Source: Candidatus Terasakiella magnetica (GTDB lineage Bacteria; Pseudomonadota; Alphaproteobacteria; Rhodospirillales; Terasakiellaceae). From it: a stretch of DNA of 64,000 nt. The position numbers and the translations under genes are program-made. The stretch covers positions 186,001 to 250,000 of the forward strand of contig NZ_FLYE01000034.1 in assembly GCF_900093605.1 (NCBI RefSeq). Direction: 5' to 3'. The number at the start of each line of letters is the position of its first letter. Position 1 is the first letter of the stretch. Shown here one piece after another: positions 18,304 through 27,596 of this stretch. Under the pieces are notes generated by a model. That model saw only the letters and a program-made list of their open reading frames with translations. It was not told the origin of the DNA and did not search any database.

Positions 18304-19737
18304 ATGTCCGATTTTAAAGCCACCGATGATCTTTTCTTTTCCCGCTTTGATCTTGAGCAGTCCCAAGTCGAAACATCTATCACAAATGCCCTTAAAGGGG
18401 CTGATGATGGTGAGCTCTTCTTGGAATATCGTCAAAGCGAATCGCTGGCTTTTGATGATGGGCGCCTAAAAAGTGCCAATTTTGATACCGCCCAAGGCTT
18501 TGGCCTGCGCTCTGTTGCGGGGGAGGCCAGTGGCTATTCTCACGCCGCCACCCTTGATCAAAGCGCCATTGATCGTGCCTGCACCACCGTCAAAGCCGTT
18601 CATTCAGGCCATAGTGGCGTGATGGCAGAGGCCCCCATTGGCACCAACAAAAGCCTTTATGTGGAAGACAACCCCATCAACCTTGTGCCTTTTGAAGAAA
18701 AGGTAAAACTGTTGGGTGAGATGGATGCCTACTTGCGCGCCAAAGACAGCCGCGTTAAGCAAGTTACCGCTTCCATCGCTGCCACATGGCAGGCCGTGCG
18801 CATCATTCGCGCCGATGGGTCTCAAGCCGCTGACATTCGCCCATTGGTGCGCTTAAATGTCTCAGTCGTTGTGGGTGAAGGCGATCGTATGGAATCGGGC
18901 TCCCACGGTATGGGTGGACGTGTGTCTTATGAAGACTATCTCAAAGCAGGCAGCTGGAAACCAGCCTGTGATGAAGCGTTGCGTCAAGCTTTGGTTAATG
19001 TGGAATCTGTGGCAGCGCCTGCGGGAGAAATGCCCGTTGTGTTGGGGCCGGGCTGGCCGGGTATTTTGCTGCATGAAGCCATTGGTCATGGTCTTGAAGG
19101 TGATTTTAACCGCAAGAAAACCTCTGCCTTTGCCGGGCTTTTAGGTGAACGTATTGCCGCACCGGGCGTCACGGTCGTGGATGATGGTACGATCAATGAT
19201 CGCCGTGGCTCCCTCACCATTGATGATGAAGGCACGCCCAGCCAAAATACGGTGCTGATTGAAGACGGAATTTTAAAAGGCTATATGCAAGACCGCATGA
19301 ATGCCCGCCTCATGGGGGTCAAACCCACAGGTAATGGACGACGCCAATCTTATGCCCATATGCCGCTCCCGCGCATGACCAACACCTATATGCTGGCTGG
19401 GGATAAAGACCCAAAAGAAATTCTCGCCTCTGTAGATCGCGGGCTTTATGCGGTGAATTTTGGCGGCGGTCAGGTGGATATTACCTCTGGTAAATTCGTC
19501 TTTAGCTGCACAGAAGCCTATATGATTGAAAAAGGCAAAATCACCAACCCTGTAAAAGGCGCAACATTGATCGGCAATGGACCCGATTGCCTCACCAAAG
19601 TGAAAATGATCGGCAATGACATGGAACTGGACCCGGGCGTTGGAACCTGTGGTAAAGACGGTCAAGGCGTACCTGTTGGTGTGGGCCAACCGACCTTGTT
19701 AATCGATCCGCTCACAGTTGGCGGCACGGATATTTAA
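18304..19737 (+). CDS. tldD: Metalloprotease TldD
   Basis: A 477-residue member of the TldD/TldE family. With TldE it forms a barrel protease that trims small peptides and processes microcin-type or gyrase-toxin peptides. The zinc motif HEAIGHGLEGDFNRK (HExxxH, near residue 258) is intact, which identifies the catalytic TldD rather than TldE. The GG-rich C-terminal domain ends normally. The start ATG is close to the metZ leader, and the two genes diverge from a 120-base region. Confidence 0.93.
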   Translation: MSDFKATDDLFFSRFDLEQSQVETSITNALKGADDGELFLEYRQSESLAFDDGRLKSANFDTAQGFGLRSVAGEASGYSHAATLDQSAIDRACTTVKAVHSGHSGVMAEAPIGTNKSLYVEDNPINLVPFEEKVKLLGEMDAYLRAKDSRVKQVTASIAATWQAVRIIRADGSQAADIRPLVRLNVSVVVGEGDRMESGSHGMGGRVSYEDYLKAGSWKPACDEALRQALVNVESVAAPAGEMPVVLGPGWPGILLHEAIGHGLEGDFNRKKTSAFAGLLGERIAAPGVTVVDDGTINDRRGSLTIDDEGTPSQNTVLIEDGILKGYMQDRMNARLMGVKPTGNGRRQSYAHMPLPRMTNTYMLAGDKDPKEILASVDRGLYAVNFGGGQVDITSGKFVFSCTEAYMIEKGKITNPVKGATLIGNGPDCLTKVKMIGNDMELDPGVGTCGKDGQGVPVGVGQPTLLIDPLTVGGTDI

Positions 19738-19794
19738 TTTACCTGCATTTAAATAGTTTAATACAAACTATCTCTACAATACTGGAGCCATAAC

Positions 19795-20514
19795 ATGCAT
19801 AAGTATATCAGGTCTTTACTCAGCATATGCGCCGTGGCGTTAACCAGTACAATGGGCCATGCCATAGAACCTGTGAAAGTCTATACTTCTGTATTTCCTC
19901 CAATCGTAACGAAAGATTCCGTGCGACCCGGCTATGCCTATGAACTGGTTGAAGAGGTTCTCACCCTCGCCAATATTGAATATGAAATTATCCAAATGCC
20001 TTGGGCACGTGCCCAAGCACTGGTCAAATCCACACCGAACACATTAATCTTTCCCCTAACCCGTACAGCAACGCGTGAGAAAAATTATTCATGGGGCTTT
20101 GAACTTTTTAAAACTCAAACATATTTTGTCACGCTTAATGGTGAAAAGCTTACTGCCAAAGATGCCTACAAGAAAAAAATCGGCGTTCAGCTTAAATCCA
20201 GTTGGGATAACTGGCTCACAGAAAAAGGCTATAATACAATCAGCCGGATGCCGCAGGAAGGTTTTGGGATTGTGCGTATGATGCAGGTTGGACGCTTGGA
20301 TACATGGTATGCAGAAGGTAGTGTTGCCAAGGATATTTTACCGAAAATGGGCATCTCATCAGCCACATTTAGCGACCCTATCCAAAGCTTCAATACCTTT
20401 ATAGCTACCAATAAAAACCATCCTTTTACCCAGATGGAAAAACTAAAGGCTGCCTTTAAGGATATTATATCCTCTGGAGATTATAAAAAGATCATGTCTA
20501 AATATAATATGTGA
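19795..20514 (+). CDS. Periplasmic solute-binding protein, family 3
   Basis: A 239-residue secreted protein. A signal peptide ends at about residue 23 (TMGHA|IEPVKVY). The mature part follows the bilobed amino-acid-binding pattern: RPGYAYELVEEVL, a cluster around MPWARAQALVKS, and a hinge KKIGVQLKSSWDNWL. No permease or ATPase gene is adjacent, so it may work with a transporter elsewhere or act as a ligand sensor. The ligand is unknown. Confidence 0.83.
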   Translation: MHKYIRSLLSICAVALTSTMGHAIEPVKVYTSVFPPIVTKDSVRPGYAYELVEEVLTLANIEYEIIQMPWARAQALVKSTPNTLIFPLTRTATREKNYSWGFELFKTQTYFVTLNGEKLTAKDAYKKKIGVQLKSSWDNWLTEKGYNTISRMPQEGFGIVRMMQVGRLDTWYAEGSVAKDILPKMGISSATFSDPIQSFNTFIATNKNHPFTQMEKLKAAFKDIISSGDYKKIMSKYNM

Positions 20515-20529
20515 CGAGAACCTCTCGCC

Positions 20530-20832
20530 TTAATCCTCGTTGATCACATCCCAACGCACTTCTTCGCGTGCGATGGATTCTTCCATGATATGGCGATAGA
20601 TAGATTCAGCCATATCCGGGTCCATGCCTTCTTCTTGTGCAAAGCTGCGCACACGATCAACGATAAATTCGATACGTGGTGGAATGCGCACATCCCCGCG
20701 CGTTTCTTTAAATTGGGCCGCTTGAAGAACATATTGAATGCGCTCAGCCAATAAAGGAACGATCACCGCGTCCAGACGATCAATATTATCGCGGACATCC
20801 TGAAGGGAATTACATTTAACAGCTTTCGGCAT
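20530..20832 (-). CDS. Chorismate mutase, AroQ class
   Basis: A 100-residue all-helical chorismate mutase converting chorismate to prephenate on the way to Phe and Tyr. The arrangement is that of the AroQ fold: RDNIDRLDAVIVPLLAERIQYV, a central KETRGDVRIPPR with the conserved Lys and Arg, and a C-terminal ESIYRHIMEESIAREE with the catalytic Glu region. It is free-standing, with no prephenate dehydratase fusion, and sits 12 bases after gshA on the same strand. Confidence 0.88.
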   Translation of the reverse strand: MPKAVKCNSLQDVRDNIDRLDAVIVPLLAERIQYVLQAAQFKETRGDVRIPPRIEFIVDRVRSFAQEEGMDPDMAESIYRHIMEESIAREEVRWDVINED

Positions 20833-20843
20833 TTTTATATCTC

Positions 20844-22229
20844 TTAATAGGCGTGATCTTTGAAGAGTTGATCAATATCACCTTTCCAGCGCGTTTCAAA
20901 CTCTTTGAGCATTATTTCTGCCTGAGTTTCACCGGATTCAGCAATTTTATAAAGCGGCTCAAGGAATTTACTTTCATCCTGCCCGCTTAAGTTCAAGTTC
21001 CCACGGCGTTTTAAACCACCTTGAGCAATATCAAGAAGGTCCAGCGCGATATCACCAATGGTCTGGCCCTTAAACTCGGTATTGAGCGCTGTATAGGGCA
21101 CACGTTCTCGCAGATATTCGTTATCTTCCAAGCTCCAGCCTTTAATCAACTGTTCGGCCTGATCCAAGGCCTGCTCATCATAAAGCAGCCCCACCCAAAA
21201 AGCCGGCAAGGCACACAGGCGGCCCCATGGCCCGCCATCTGCGCCGCGCATCTCAAGGAACTTTTTCAAACGCACTTCAGGAAAAGCCGTTGTTAAATGA
21301 TCTTCCCAATCCGTAATGGTTGGACGCTCACCGGGCAGAGCAGGAAGTTTACCGTCAATAAAATCTTTAAAAGACTGGCCTGAAGCATCAATATATTTAC
21401 CATCGCGATAAACAAAATACATCGGCACATTGAGCATATAATCCACATAGGATTCAAAACCAAAACCCTCTTCAAACACAAAGGGGAGTGTGCCGCAACG
21501 ATCACCATCCGTATCCGTCCAGATGTGTGAGCGAAAAGACAACAACCCGTTGGGTTTACCGTTTCTAAAGGGCGAGTTGGCCCAAAGCGCGGTTGCCACT
21601 GGCTGCAAGGCAATTGAGGTGCGAAACTTGCGCACCATGTCGGCCTCACTGGCAAAATCCAGATTGACCTGAACGGTACAAGTCGCTTTCATCATATCAA
21701 CACCCAGCGTGCCCACTTTTGGCATATATTCACGCATGATCTTATAGCGCCCCTTGGGCATCCACGGGATATCATCAACCGACCATTTCGGCTGATACCC
21801 TAAACCAAGGAAGCTGACATCAAGATCGGCAGCAACTTTTTTAGCTTGTTCAAGGTGGGTGCCAACTTCTTTACAAGTCTGGTGAATGGTTTCAAGCGGG
21901 GCACCGGAAAGCTCAACCTGCCCACCCGGCTCCAAGGTTACAGAGGAGCCATCATTGCCTTTGAGCGCAATGATATTGTCATTTTCATAAACTGGCGTCC
22001 ATTCGTCAAACTGGGCCATATCATCAAGCAAAGCGCGGACCGACTTTTCACCTTCATAAGGCAGGGTCTTCAAGCTTTTGCTGCAAAAAGCGAATTTTTC
22101 ATGCTCTGTGCCGATGCGCCAATCGGATTTTGGTTTGCTACCACTGGCTATATAATCCACAAGCTGTTGTTTATTTTCAATCACAGCGCTTTTATCGCCC
22201 ATCTTTTTCAGACCTTCATTCTTCTTCAT
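20844..22229 (-). CDS. gshA: Glutamate-cysteine ligase, plant/alphaproteobacterial type
   Basis: A roughly 460-residue enzyme for the first step of glutathione synthesis. Signature parts include the RIGTEHEKFAF strand, LEPGGQVELSGAP, and the MRGADGGPWGRLCALPAFWVGLLYD block. The first ATG (22229) overlaps the rsmE stop by 14 bases and lacks a clear ribosome-binding site. The ATG nine codons later (22202) has GAAGG upstream and may be the real start. Order on the minus strand: rsmE, gshA, chorismate mutase, all tightly packed. Confidence 0.92.
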   Translation of the reverse strand: MKKNEGLKKMGDKSAVIENKQQLVDYIASGSKPKSDWRIGTEHEKFAFCSKSLKTLPYEGEKSVRALLDDMAQFDEWTPVYENDNIIALKGNDGSSVTLEPGGQVELSGAPLETIHQTCKEVGTHLEQAKKVAADLDVSFLGLGYQPKWSVDDIPWMPKGRYKIMREYMPKVGTLGVDMMKATCTVQVNLDFASEADMVRKFRTSIALQPVATALWANSPFRNGKPNGLLSFRSHIWTDTDGDRCGTLPFVFEEGFGFESYVDYMLNVPMYFVYRDGKYIDASGQSFKDFIDGKLPALPGERPTITDWEDHLTTAFPEVRLKKFLEMRGADGGPWGRLCALPAFWVGLLYDEQALDQAEQLIKGWSLEDNEYLRERVPYTALNTEFKGQTIGDIALDLLDIAQGGLKRRGNLNLSGQDESKFLEPLYKIAESGETQAEIMLKEFETRWKGDIDQLFKDHAY

Positions 22230-22986
22230 TAAATCTATCGCGAAGTGGCGCTTGCCAATCTCCGAGAACGGATTGCCAACAGCTTATTGCAGCTAATGCA
22301 GCCGTATCGGCCCGTAAAATTCGTGGGCCCACACTTAAAGGCACAACATTCTGTAGTTTTTCCAAAAGGTCAAGCTCTGATGGGTCAAAACCACCCTCTG
22401 GCCCCACTAAAAATGCACATGGCCCGCAAGATTTACCTACAAACTGTTGTAGCCCCTCTAAAATCGGCTTTGATCCACCATGTTCATTCAGAACAAAGAG
22501 CGTGCGATCTTTTGACCAATCTTGAATAAGCTGGGGCAAAGATACAGCCTCCAACACCTCAGGTATGTTAAGTCGCTCACACTGCTCAGACGCCTCAATA
22601 GTCTGGGCGTGCAAACGATCCGTTCTAATCTTTGAAACGATGGTGCGCTTAGTTATAACGGGCTGAAAACGACTGACCCCAAGCTCGGTTGCTTTTTCCA
22701 TGATAAAATCAAGGCGTTGTTTTTTAATGGGGGCAAAGACCAGCATGAGGTCAGGGCAACTCTCTTGCTGGCGTGTTTTTTTACCAACCTGAAGGGTGCA
22801 ATTTTTCTTGCGCGCCTGCGTGATGGTGGCGCTCCATTCCCCTTCCCGCCCATTAAAGAGTGCTAACTTATCACCCACCTTTAGGCGCATAACATTATTC
22901 ACGTAATGAGCTTGATCTGAGGGAAGCTCTATTAAGCCATCCTCAATAAGGGGACTGTCGATATAAAGACGGATGATGCTAGCCAT
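22216..22986 (-). CDS. rsmE: 16S rRNA m3U1498 methyltransferase
   Basis: A 256-residue SPOUT methyltransferase that methylates U1498 of 16S rRNA. An N-terminal PUA-like domain is seen (DQAHYVNNVMRLKVGD). The SPOUT knot region carries FLVGPEGGFDPSELDLL and LSVGPRILRADTAALAAIS, both characteristic of RsmE. Length is normal. It is first in a cluster with gshA and chorismate mutase, and divergent from ubiA. Confidence 0.94.
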   Translation of the reverse strand: MASIIRLYIDSPLIEDGLIELPSDQAHYVNNVMRLKVGDKLALFNGREGEWSATITQARKKNCTLQVGKKTRQQESCPDLMLVFAPIKKQRLDFIMEKATELGVSRFQPVITKRTIVSKIRTDRLHAQTIEASEQCERLNIPEVLEAVSLPQLIQDWSKDRTLFVLNEHGGSKPILEGLQQFVGKSCGPCAFLVGPEGGFDPSELDLLEKLQNVVPLSVGPRILRADTAALAAISCWQSVLGDWQAPLRDRFNEEE

Positions 22987-23090
22987 AAAACTTCAACTTC
23001 TAAACGCGTGTTTTCCTGCTTTTACAGGAGATCATTTTATATATCGCTTATGGTCTTTTTTTACCAATGTAAAAAGTGTAAAAAGAGGTC

Positions 23091-24008
23091 ATGGAAAACT
23101 CAATAGCCTCAAATAAAACCGATATCGTCTATCATGGCTGGATTGCGCGCATGCCCGCCTTTATGCGCCCCTATCTGATTTTGATGCGTGCTGATCGCCC
23201 TATCGGCACATGGTTGTTGCTCTTTCCCTGTCTTTGGACCCTAAGCCTTGCCAGTGAGGGTTTTCCTGATCTTTATTATGCAGCCCTGTTTGCCATTGGC
23301 GCGTTTGTTATGCGCGGGGCGGGCTGTGTGATGAATGATCTGGCTGATCGTGATTTTGATGGACAAGTGACACGTACAGCCACACGGCCCATCCCAAACG
23401 GGGATGTCAGCCCGAAACAAGCTGCAATCTTTATGGGCGGGCTCTGCCTCATTGGGCTTGTTGTCCTTATTCAATTTAATAGCTTTACAGTCTATTTAGC
23501 CTCGGCTTCCTTGTTATTGGTCTTTATCTACCCCTTTTGTAAACGCTGGACCTATTGGCCTCAAGTTGTCTTGGGCTTGACCTTTAACTGGGGCGCGCTT
23601 GTCGGATGGAGTGCGGTTGAAGGTTCACTCTCACTGCCAGCTTATTGCATTTATTTCGCAGGCCTTTTCTGGACCTTGGGTTACGATACGATCTATGCCC
23701 ATCAAGATAAAGAAGACGATGTTCTTGTCGGCATTAAGTCCACTGCCCTGCGCCTTGGGGAGAAAACTGTGCCTGCCCTTTGGGTCTTTTATGGGCTAAC
23801 AATTTTACTGATTGGTCTGGCTGGTTATTTTGCCCAAGTGAGTATGCTTTTTTACCTTGGGCTTGGGGCAACGGCCCTGCATCTCATCTGGCAAATTTTC
23901 AAAGTGGATATTCATGATCCGCAAAACTGTCTGATAATTTTCAAATCCAATAAATATTTTGGCTGGATTTTACTGGCGGCTTGCCTGTTGGGTAACGTTT
24001 CGCCTTAA
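23091..24008 (+). CDS. ubiA: 4-hydroxybenzoate octaprenyltransferase
   Basis: A 305-residue integral membrane prenyltransferase of ubiquinone synthesis. The two Asp-rich motifs are present: NDLADRDFDGQVTRTATRP (residues 81-100) and DTIYAHQDKEDD (about 200-211). About eight hydrophobic helices surround them. The start ATG follows AAAAGAGGTC, a reasonable ribosome-binding site. Its stop interlocks with the convergent XRE gene in TTAA. Confidence 0.94.
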   Translation: MENSIASNKTDIVYHGWIARMPAFMRPYLILMRADRPIGTWLLLFPCLWTLSLASEGFPDLYYAALFAIGAFVMRGAGCVMNDLADRDFDGQVTRTATRPIPNGDVSPKQAAIFMGGLCLIGLVVLIQFNSFTVYLASASLLLVFIYPFCKRWTYWPQVVLGLTFNWGALVGWSAVEGSLSLPAYCIYFAGLFWTLGYDTIYAHQDKEDDVLVGIKSTALRLGEKTVPALWVFYGLTILLIGLAGYFAQVSMLFYLGLGATALHLIWQIFKVDIHDPQNCLIIFKSNKYFGWILLAACLLGNVSP

Positions 24009-24403
24009 TTTCTTTTCTCTTTTATAAGCTCTGCTGCGCGCTCGATCACGGCGGCAAAGGTGCGGCGTACTTCTGGGTTATCAAGTGCATTATAATCTTT
24101 TAAGAGAGAGATTGAGACCTTATTGAAAATTGGATCAAGTTTTTCCAATTCCCCCAGTGGGCTATTTACATCATCACCTGAAAAGAAAAAACACAGGTCC
24201 ACATTAAAATATTTTGATAGCTCATACAGTTTGGATGCTGGAATAGCACTTTGACCAGATTCATAATGGCCTATTTTAATGCGCGAAACATTAATCACGT
24301 TCCCCAAGGCAGACTGACTTAGGCCTGCTAGCTCACGTTTTAATCGTAAACGTTTGCCAACTGTAATATTGACGGGGTCCAACTCTTTGAGCTGTGAAGC
24401 CAT
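24005..24403 (-). CDS. XRE-family regulator (first of three)
   Basis: A 132-residue protein with an N-terminal Cro/CI-type helix-turn-helix (KRLRLKRELAGLSQSALGNVINVSRIKIGHYESGQSAIPASKLYELSKYF, residues 16-65). The C-terminal helical tail (ISLLKDYNALDNPEVRRTFAAVIERAAEL) is probably a dimerisation segment. It is in the same family as the next gene but only distantly similar. Target unknown. Confidence 0.85.
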   Translation of the reverse strand: MASQLKELDPVNITVGKRLRLKRELAGLSQSALGNVINVSRIKIGHYESGQSAIPASKLYELSKYFNVDLCFFFSGDDVNSPLGELEKLDPIFNKVSISLLKDYNALDNPEVRRTFAAVIERAAELIKEKRN

Positions 24404-24560
24404 CTTTTTTCCCTTGCTATACCTACACTAATAAGGTGCATAAAGATATATGCACTCGGAAAAGATATAACATGGCGCGCATAAAAGCCCAACTGCATAT
24501 TCCCTTAAAGGTGGCTAAATATGCATTTTACAATCTATTAGGGTTTTTGATCGAACTCAG

Positions 24561-25022
24561 TTACGATTCGTCATCATCTTCATGGGGGCTATCGGTCAAA
24601 CTATTAGCCAATGCGCGCATAAACTGACTCATACGTTGGCGCAAGATTTCATCAGGAATACGTTGATAATCATGCACAAGCGCAATGGAATCGCGCGAAG
24701 AAAGCGGATCACTCTCAAAGGGTTCTGCCATAGGCTCACTCAAACCATAAGGGTCTGAATTAGAGGCTTCAAACAAATCTTCCGGCATATCCTGAAAGAA
24801 ATAGGATACATCAACGCCGAGTTGGCGTGAGATTTTATAAAGGTTACTCGCCCCAATACGGTTTGTACCGTTCTCGTATTTTTGTACCTGTTGGAAAGTT
24901 ACGCCAATAGAATCGCCAAGTTTGGTTTGTGAAATACGCATACCGACGCGACGCGCGCGGACTCGTGAACCCACATATTTATCAATCGGATCAGGGCTTG
25001 TTCTTGGTGGACGTCTACTCAT
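24561..25022 (-). CDS. XRE-family regulator, PraR-like
   Basis: A 153-residue protein whose helix-turn-helix (VGSRVRARRVGMRISQTKLG, then GVTFQQVQKYENGTNRIGAS) matches a family conserved across alphaproteobacteria that includes PraR of rhizobia, a regulator of biofilm and attachment genes. The acidic tail ends in HEDDDES. The similarity is recalled, not searched. It is divergent from the third XRE gene across a 346-base gap. Confidence 0.85.
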   Translation of the reverse strand: MSRRPPRTSPDPIDKYVGSRVRARRVGMRISQTKLGDSIGVTFQQVQKYENGTNRIGASNLYKISRQLGVDVSYFFQDMPEDLFEASNSDPYGLSEPMAEPFESDPLSSRDSIALVHDYQRIPDEILRQRMSQFMRALANSLTDSPHEDDDES

Positions 25023-25368
25023 CTACTCTACTCGTTTCTTAAACTTATTCGTATCGCGCCTATTAGGAACGTGAGGAATCATACTGCGACTGTCAAGTGT
25101 AAAACAAAAAAATGACCTGAAGTTGAACGCGAAAACCCCTGCACTTACAGCAAGTTATATGGTTTCATCTTTCCATATATTCTCTTTTGTTCAATTTTAG
25201 GTTTGTTTCGCCATGCGATTACCTTAAAATGCATTAAAGCAAAAGATGAAACTGACCATTGACGAGATTAAAAGTACAATTAAAGGTTCAGATCATGTGA
25301 TTGCTTTCTTGAGGGCAAATATATAACTAAGCCTCTATATTTGCAATATTTTCTATCAGGGTTTGCAG
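25023..25368. other. AT-rich intergenic region between two divergent XRE genes
   Basis: It holds 346 bases with no strong gene. A 26-codon frame at 25246-25326 (MKLTIDEIKSTIKGSDHVIA, then FLRANI) ends 42 bases before the plus-strand XRE start, but it has no convincing ribosome-binding site. Promoters for both regulators must lie here. I could not assign boxes with confidence. Confidence 0.4.
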
Positions 25369-25806
25369 ATGAGTGAAATAGGTCAACGTTTTATCGAAAT
25401 ACGCAAAAATTTAGGTATTACGCAAAAAGAGTTTGCTGAACGTCTTGGTGTTTCTTTGGGAACATTGCAAGGCTATGAATATGGCAAAACCCCAAAAGGT
25501 GATATTCTCAAAAAACTATCTGATTGGAAATACGACCTCAACTGGCTGGTGGCAGGCCAAGGCCAGATGAAGCGTTCCCATGAATGTTCCAACGCGGCGC
25601 TTGATAAAATCATGATCTGGAATGTGGCCTATTTCCTCTGTAAGCGCGAAAAACTGGCAAAGAACCCAGAGGTATTTGCAGATACTTTCATTGAAATTTT
25701 CGAAACCATGACCCAAAACATTTCTCAAGACGATGAAGAAGTTCCCCAAGAGCCTAAAGAAGCAAATGTCATTGATTTTACTCTGCGGCGATTGAACGCA
25801 AAGTAA
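25369..25806 (+). CDS. XRE-family regulator (third)
   Basis: A 145-residue protein with an N-terminal helix-turn-helix (GQRFIEIRKNLGITQKEFAERLGVSLGTLQGYEYGKTPKG, residues 4-43), followed by DWKYDLNWLVAGQG as in phage CI-like and related regulators, then a helical C-terminal region. The ATG at 25369 has AGGG about eight bases upstream; a TTG two codons earlier is less likely. The last 29 bases overlap the convergent GNAT gene. Confidence 0.85.
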   Translation: MSEIGQRFIEIRKNLGITQKEFAERLGVSLGTLQGYEYGKTPKGDILKKLSDWKYDLNWLVAGQGQMKRSHECSNAALDKIMIWNVAYFLCKREKLAKNPEVFADTFIEIFETMTQNISQDDEEVPQEPKEANVIDFTLRRLNAK

Positions 25807-26335
25807 GGTGATACATCAAACCTTCTGGATCATGATGGACAAAACCATATTCTGGTAAATCAATCCCGTTGATTTTACGATTGCGTTTAATCACACGCTC
25901 AAAGCCCATACGCTCATACCAATGCCAGATTTTATTCTGTTCAAACGCCCAGCAACACATGGGCGCCATTTTCTTTGACAGCATATATGCTGTTAACACG
26001 TGCAAAACCTGATAACCCGTCCCACTGGCACGATATTGCGGATACATATATTGCGCATGATACTCCCCCAAAGCTTCGGGAATATCCATATCAAGGTTGG
26101 ATTTACACATACAAAACCCGACAACCTTCTTGTCATATTCCATGACAAAAAGGCCTTCGTTCTGCTCATATTTTTTTTGCTCAAACCAGTTTTTCCATTG
26201 TTTAAGACGAAAGGAATAATCCCGGTTCGCTAGCACCTCATCGGGCATAAATGAATAAACTTCTTTCCAACAATCCGCATGCACTCTTGCAATCGCCTCA
26301 ATATCTGTTGGGCGAGATACTCGTATTAACAGCAT
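25778..26335 (-). CDS. GNAT-family acetyltransferase
   Basis: A 185-residue acetyltransferase-fold protein. It opens with the usual beta strand (MLLIRVSRPTDIEAIARVHADCWKEVY) and contains the acetyl-CoA binding region (YMYPQYRASGTGYQVLHVLTAYM), where the Q/RxxGxG/A loop is recognisable (RASGTG). It then has a WYERMGFERV motif typical of the family's C-terminal strand. The acceptor substrate is unknown. The 3' end overlaps the XRE gene. Confidence 0.87.
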   Translation of the reverse strand: MLLIRVSRPTDIEAIARVHADCWKEVYSFMPDEVLANRDYSFRLKQWKNWFEQKKYEQNEGLFVMEYDKKVVGFCMCKSNLDMDIPEALGEYHAQYMYPQYRASGTGYQVLHVLTAYMLSKKMAPMCCWAFEQNKIWHWYERMGFERVIKRNRKINGIDLPEYGFVHHDPEGLMYHLTLRSIAAE

Positions 26336-26487
26336 TTAACCACTCCATACACTAATAAAGTGGTATTCCTACAAGAATACATTGATTAAGAGTGTCAAAA
26401 CTTGCTCTAATCTGTAATAATAGCTATCAATTAAATCTATTAGTTGTCCTCCTTCACTCTAATCCAAATTCTACGCGAGAGTCTTTC

Positions 26488-26856
26488 ATGACAAACCCCA
26501 TGTTTGATGCCAATATTCAGGCAACTTTGGAAAAGCTGGATCAATCGGTTCCCAAGAAAAAACGTTTTTTCTGGCCGCTGGTTTCAGGTTTATCTGTACT
26601 GGTTGTATCTTTAGGCGTTGGGCTATGGAGCTATGAGCGCTACATGCCAAGCATCACACAAGATGACTTGGTACGCATGATTGTAGTGTCTTCACGCAAT
26701 GGTCAGGTCGACCCGGTGCGCCTGATGTATAAGGTTGAAGAACAAGTTGGCAAAAAAGTTGACGATTTTAACCGCCTGGATCGCGCCCAAGCGGTTGAAT
26801 ATCTACTGGAAAAAATGGAACTGAATAAAAGCCGCCAAGAACTGGTCGTTTATTAA
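26488..26856 (+). CDS. Small single-span membrane protein of unknown function
   Basis: A 122-residue protein with one strong transmembrane helix (FWPLVSGLSVLVVSLGVGLW, about residues 27-46) preceded by a basic patch (KKKR). The rest is predicted periplasmic. The ATG at 26488 is preferred because GCGAGAG lies upstream; an earlier in-frame start would add 32 unlikely residues. No family recognised. Its stop interlocks in TTAA with the convergent Cache-domain gene. Confidence 0.65.
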   Translation: MTNPMFDANIQATLEKLDQSVPKKKRFFWPLVSGLSVLVVSLGVGLWSYERYMPSITQDDLVRMIVVSSRNGQVDPVRLMYKVEEQVGKKVDDFNRLDRAQAVEYLLEKMELNKSRQELVVY

Positions 26857-27596
26857 CGCAGAATTTCTTCCTTACCGCTCAGGTGGGTAAAGATAATTTC
26901 CAGCTTATAGTCTTCGATACGCGTCCAGACCGATTTGGCGGGCAGATTACCAATGGCATGATCCATCACAATGCCGCGCCCAACTGTTTTGCGATCCTTA
27001 TGAAAACCTTCCGGATAGCTTAAAGAGGCGGGGTAAACGGCAATTTCCTCGCCGCTTTCCTTATAAATACCAACAAAACACTGATTACACAGAATGTTTT
27101 GACGGATCAATTTATCCGGTGTGATGATCCCCGCCACAACCCCAATGACATTTTTTTCAAGATCAAAGATCGGTTGGGACATGGGTAAAAAGGCAATACC
27201 TGAAGTGCGCCCCTTAATGGGACTGCCAATATAAATCGTGCGCTCTTTTTGCTTTAAAGCTGCTTTAATATAGCCACGATCGTGCAGATCTACATTTTTG
27301 GCCGGATATTTAAAGCTGTCATAGCGCAATATCCCCTCACCATCCGTCGCAATAATCGCACGCAAGGCAGGGGCACGCGCCACATAACGCCCCAATGCTT
27401 CATGAATGATCAGCTCATTGGCTTTATCATCGCGCTCAATCAGATCGGTTGCGCCCAGCAATGCCAAATCCATCGTGCGCAATAAAGCTTCAACATTAAT
27501 CGCCTGAAATTCAGCCGACAGTTTCATCTCCGCCTCATTTGCCAAAGCAGAGGTATGAAACAACAGAGCAATAAGAAGAGTGATTATTTTGAGCAT
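26853..27596 (-). CDS. Stand-alone periplasmic Cache (dCache-like) domain protein
   Basis: A 247-residue protein with a signal peptide (LLIALLFHTSALA|NEAE) followed by what looks like a complete double-Cache sensor fold. The segment HDRGYIKAALKQKERTIYIGSPIKGRTSG, then IAFLPMSQPIFDLEKNVIGVVAGIITPDKL, is very like the extracytoplasmic half of diguanylate cyclases and chemoreceptors. No second transmembrane helix or output domain follows, so it would be secreted to the periplasm. It probably binds a small ligand and passes it or a signal to a partner (inference). Confidence 0.75.
   Translation of the reverse strand: MLKIITLLIALLFHTSALANEAEMKLSAEFQAINVEALLRTMDLALLGATDLIERDDKANELIIHEALGRYVARAPALRAIIATDGEGILRYDSFKYPAKNVDLHDRGYIKAALKQKERTIYIGSPIKGRTSGIAFLPMSQPIFDLEKNVIGVVAGIITPDKLIRQNILCNQCFVGIYKESGEEIAVYPASLSYPEGFHKDRKTVGRGIVMDHAIGNLPAKSVWTRIEDYKLEIIFTHLSGKEEILR

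Noticed and set aside
25246-25326. 26-codon open frame before the third XRE gene
   Set aside because: No good ribosome-binding site and the region is AT-rich, so such frames are expected by chance. Kept only as a note in the intergenic entry.
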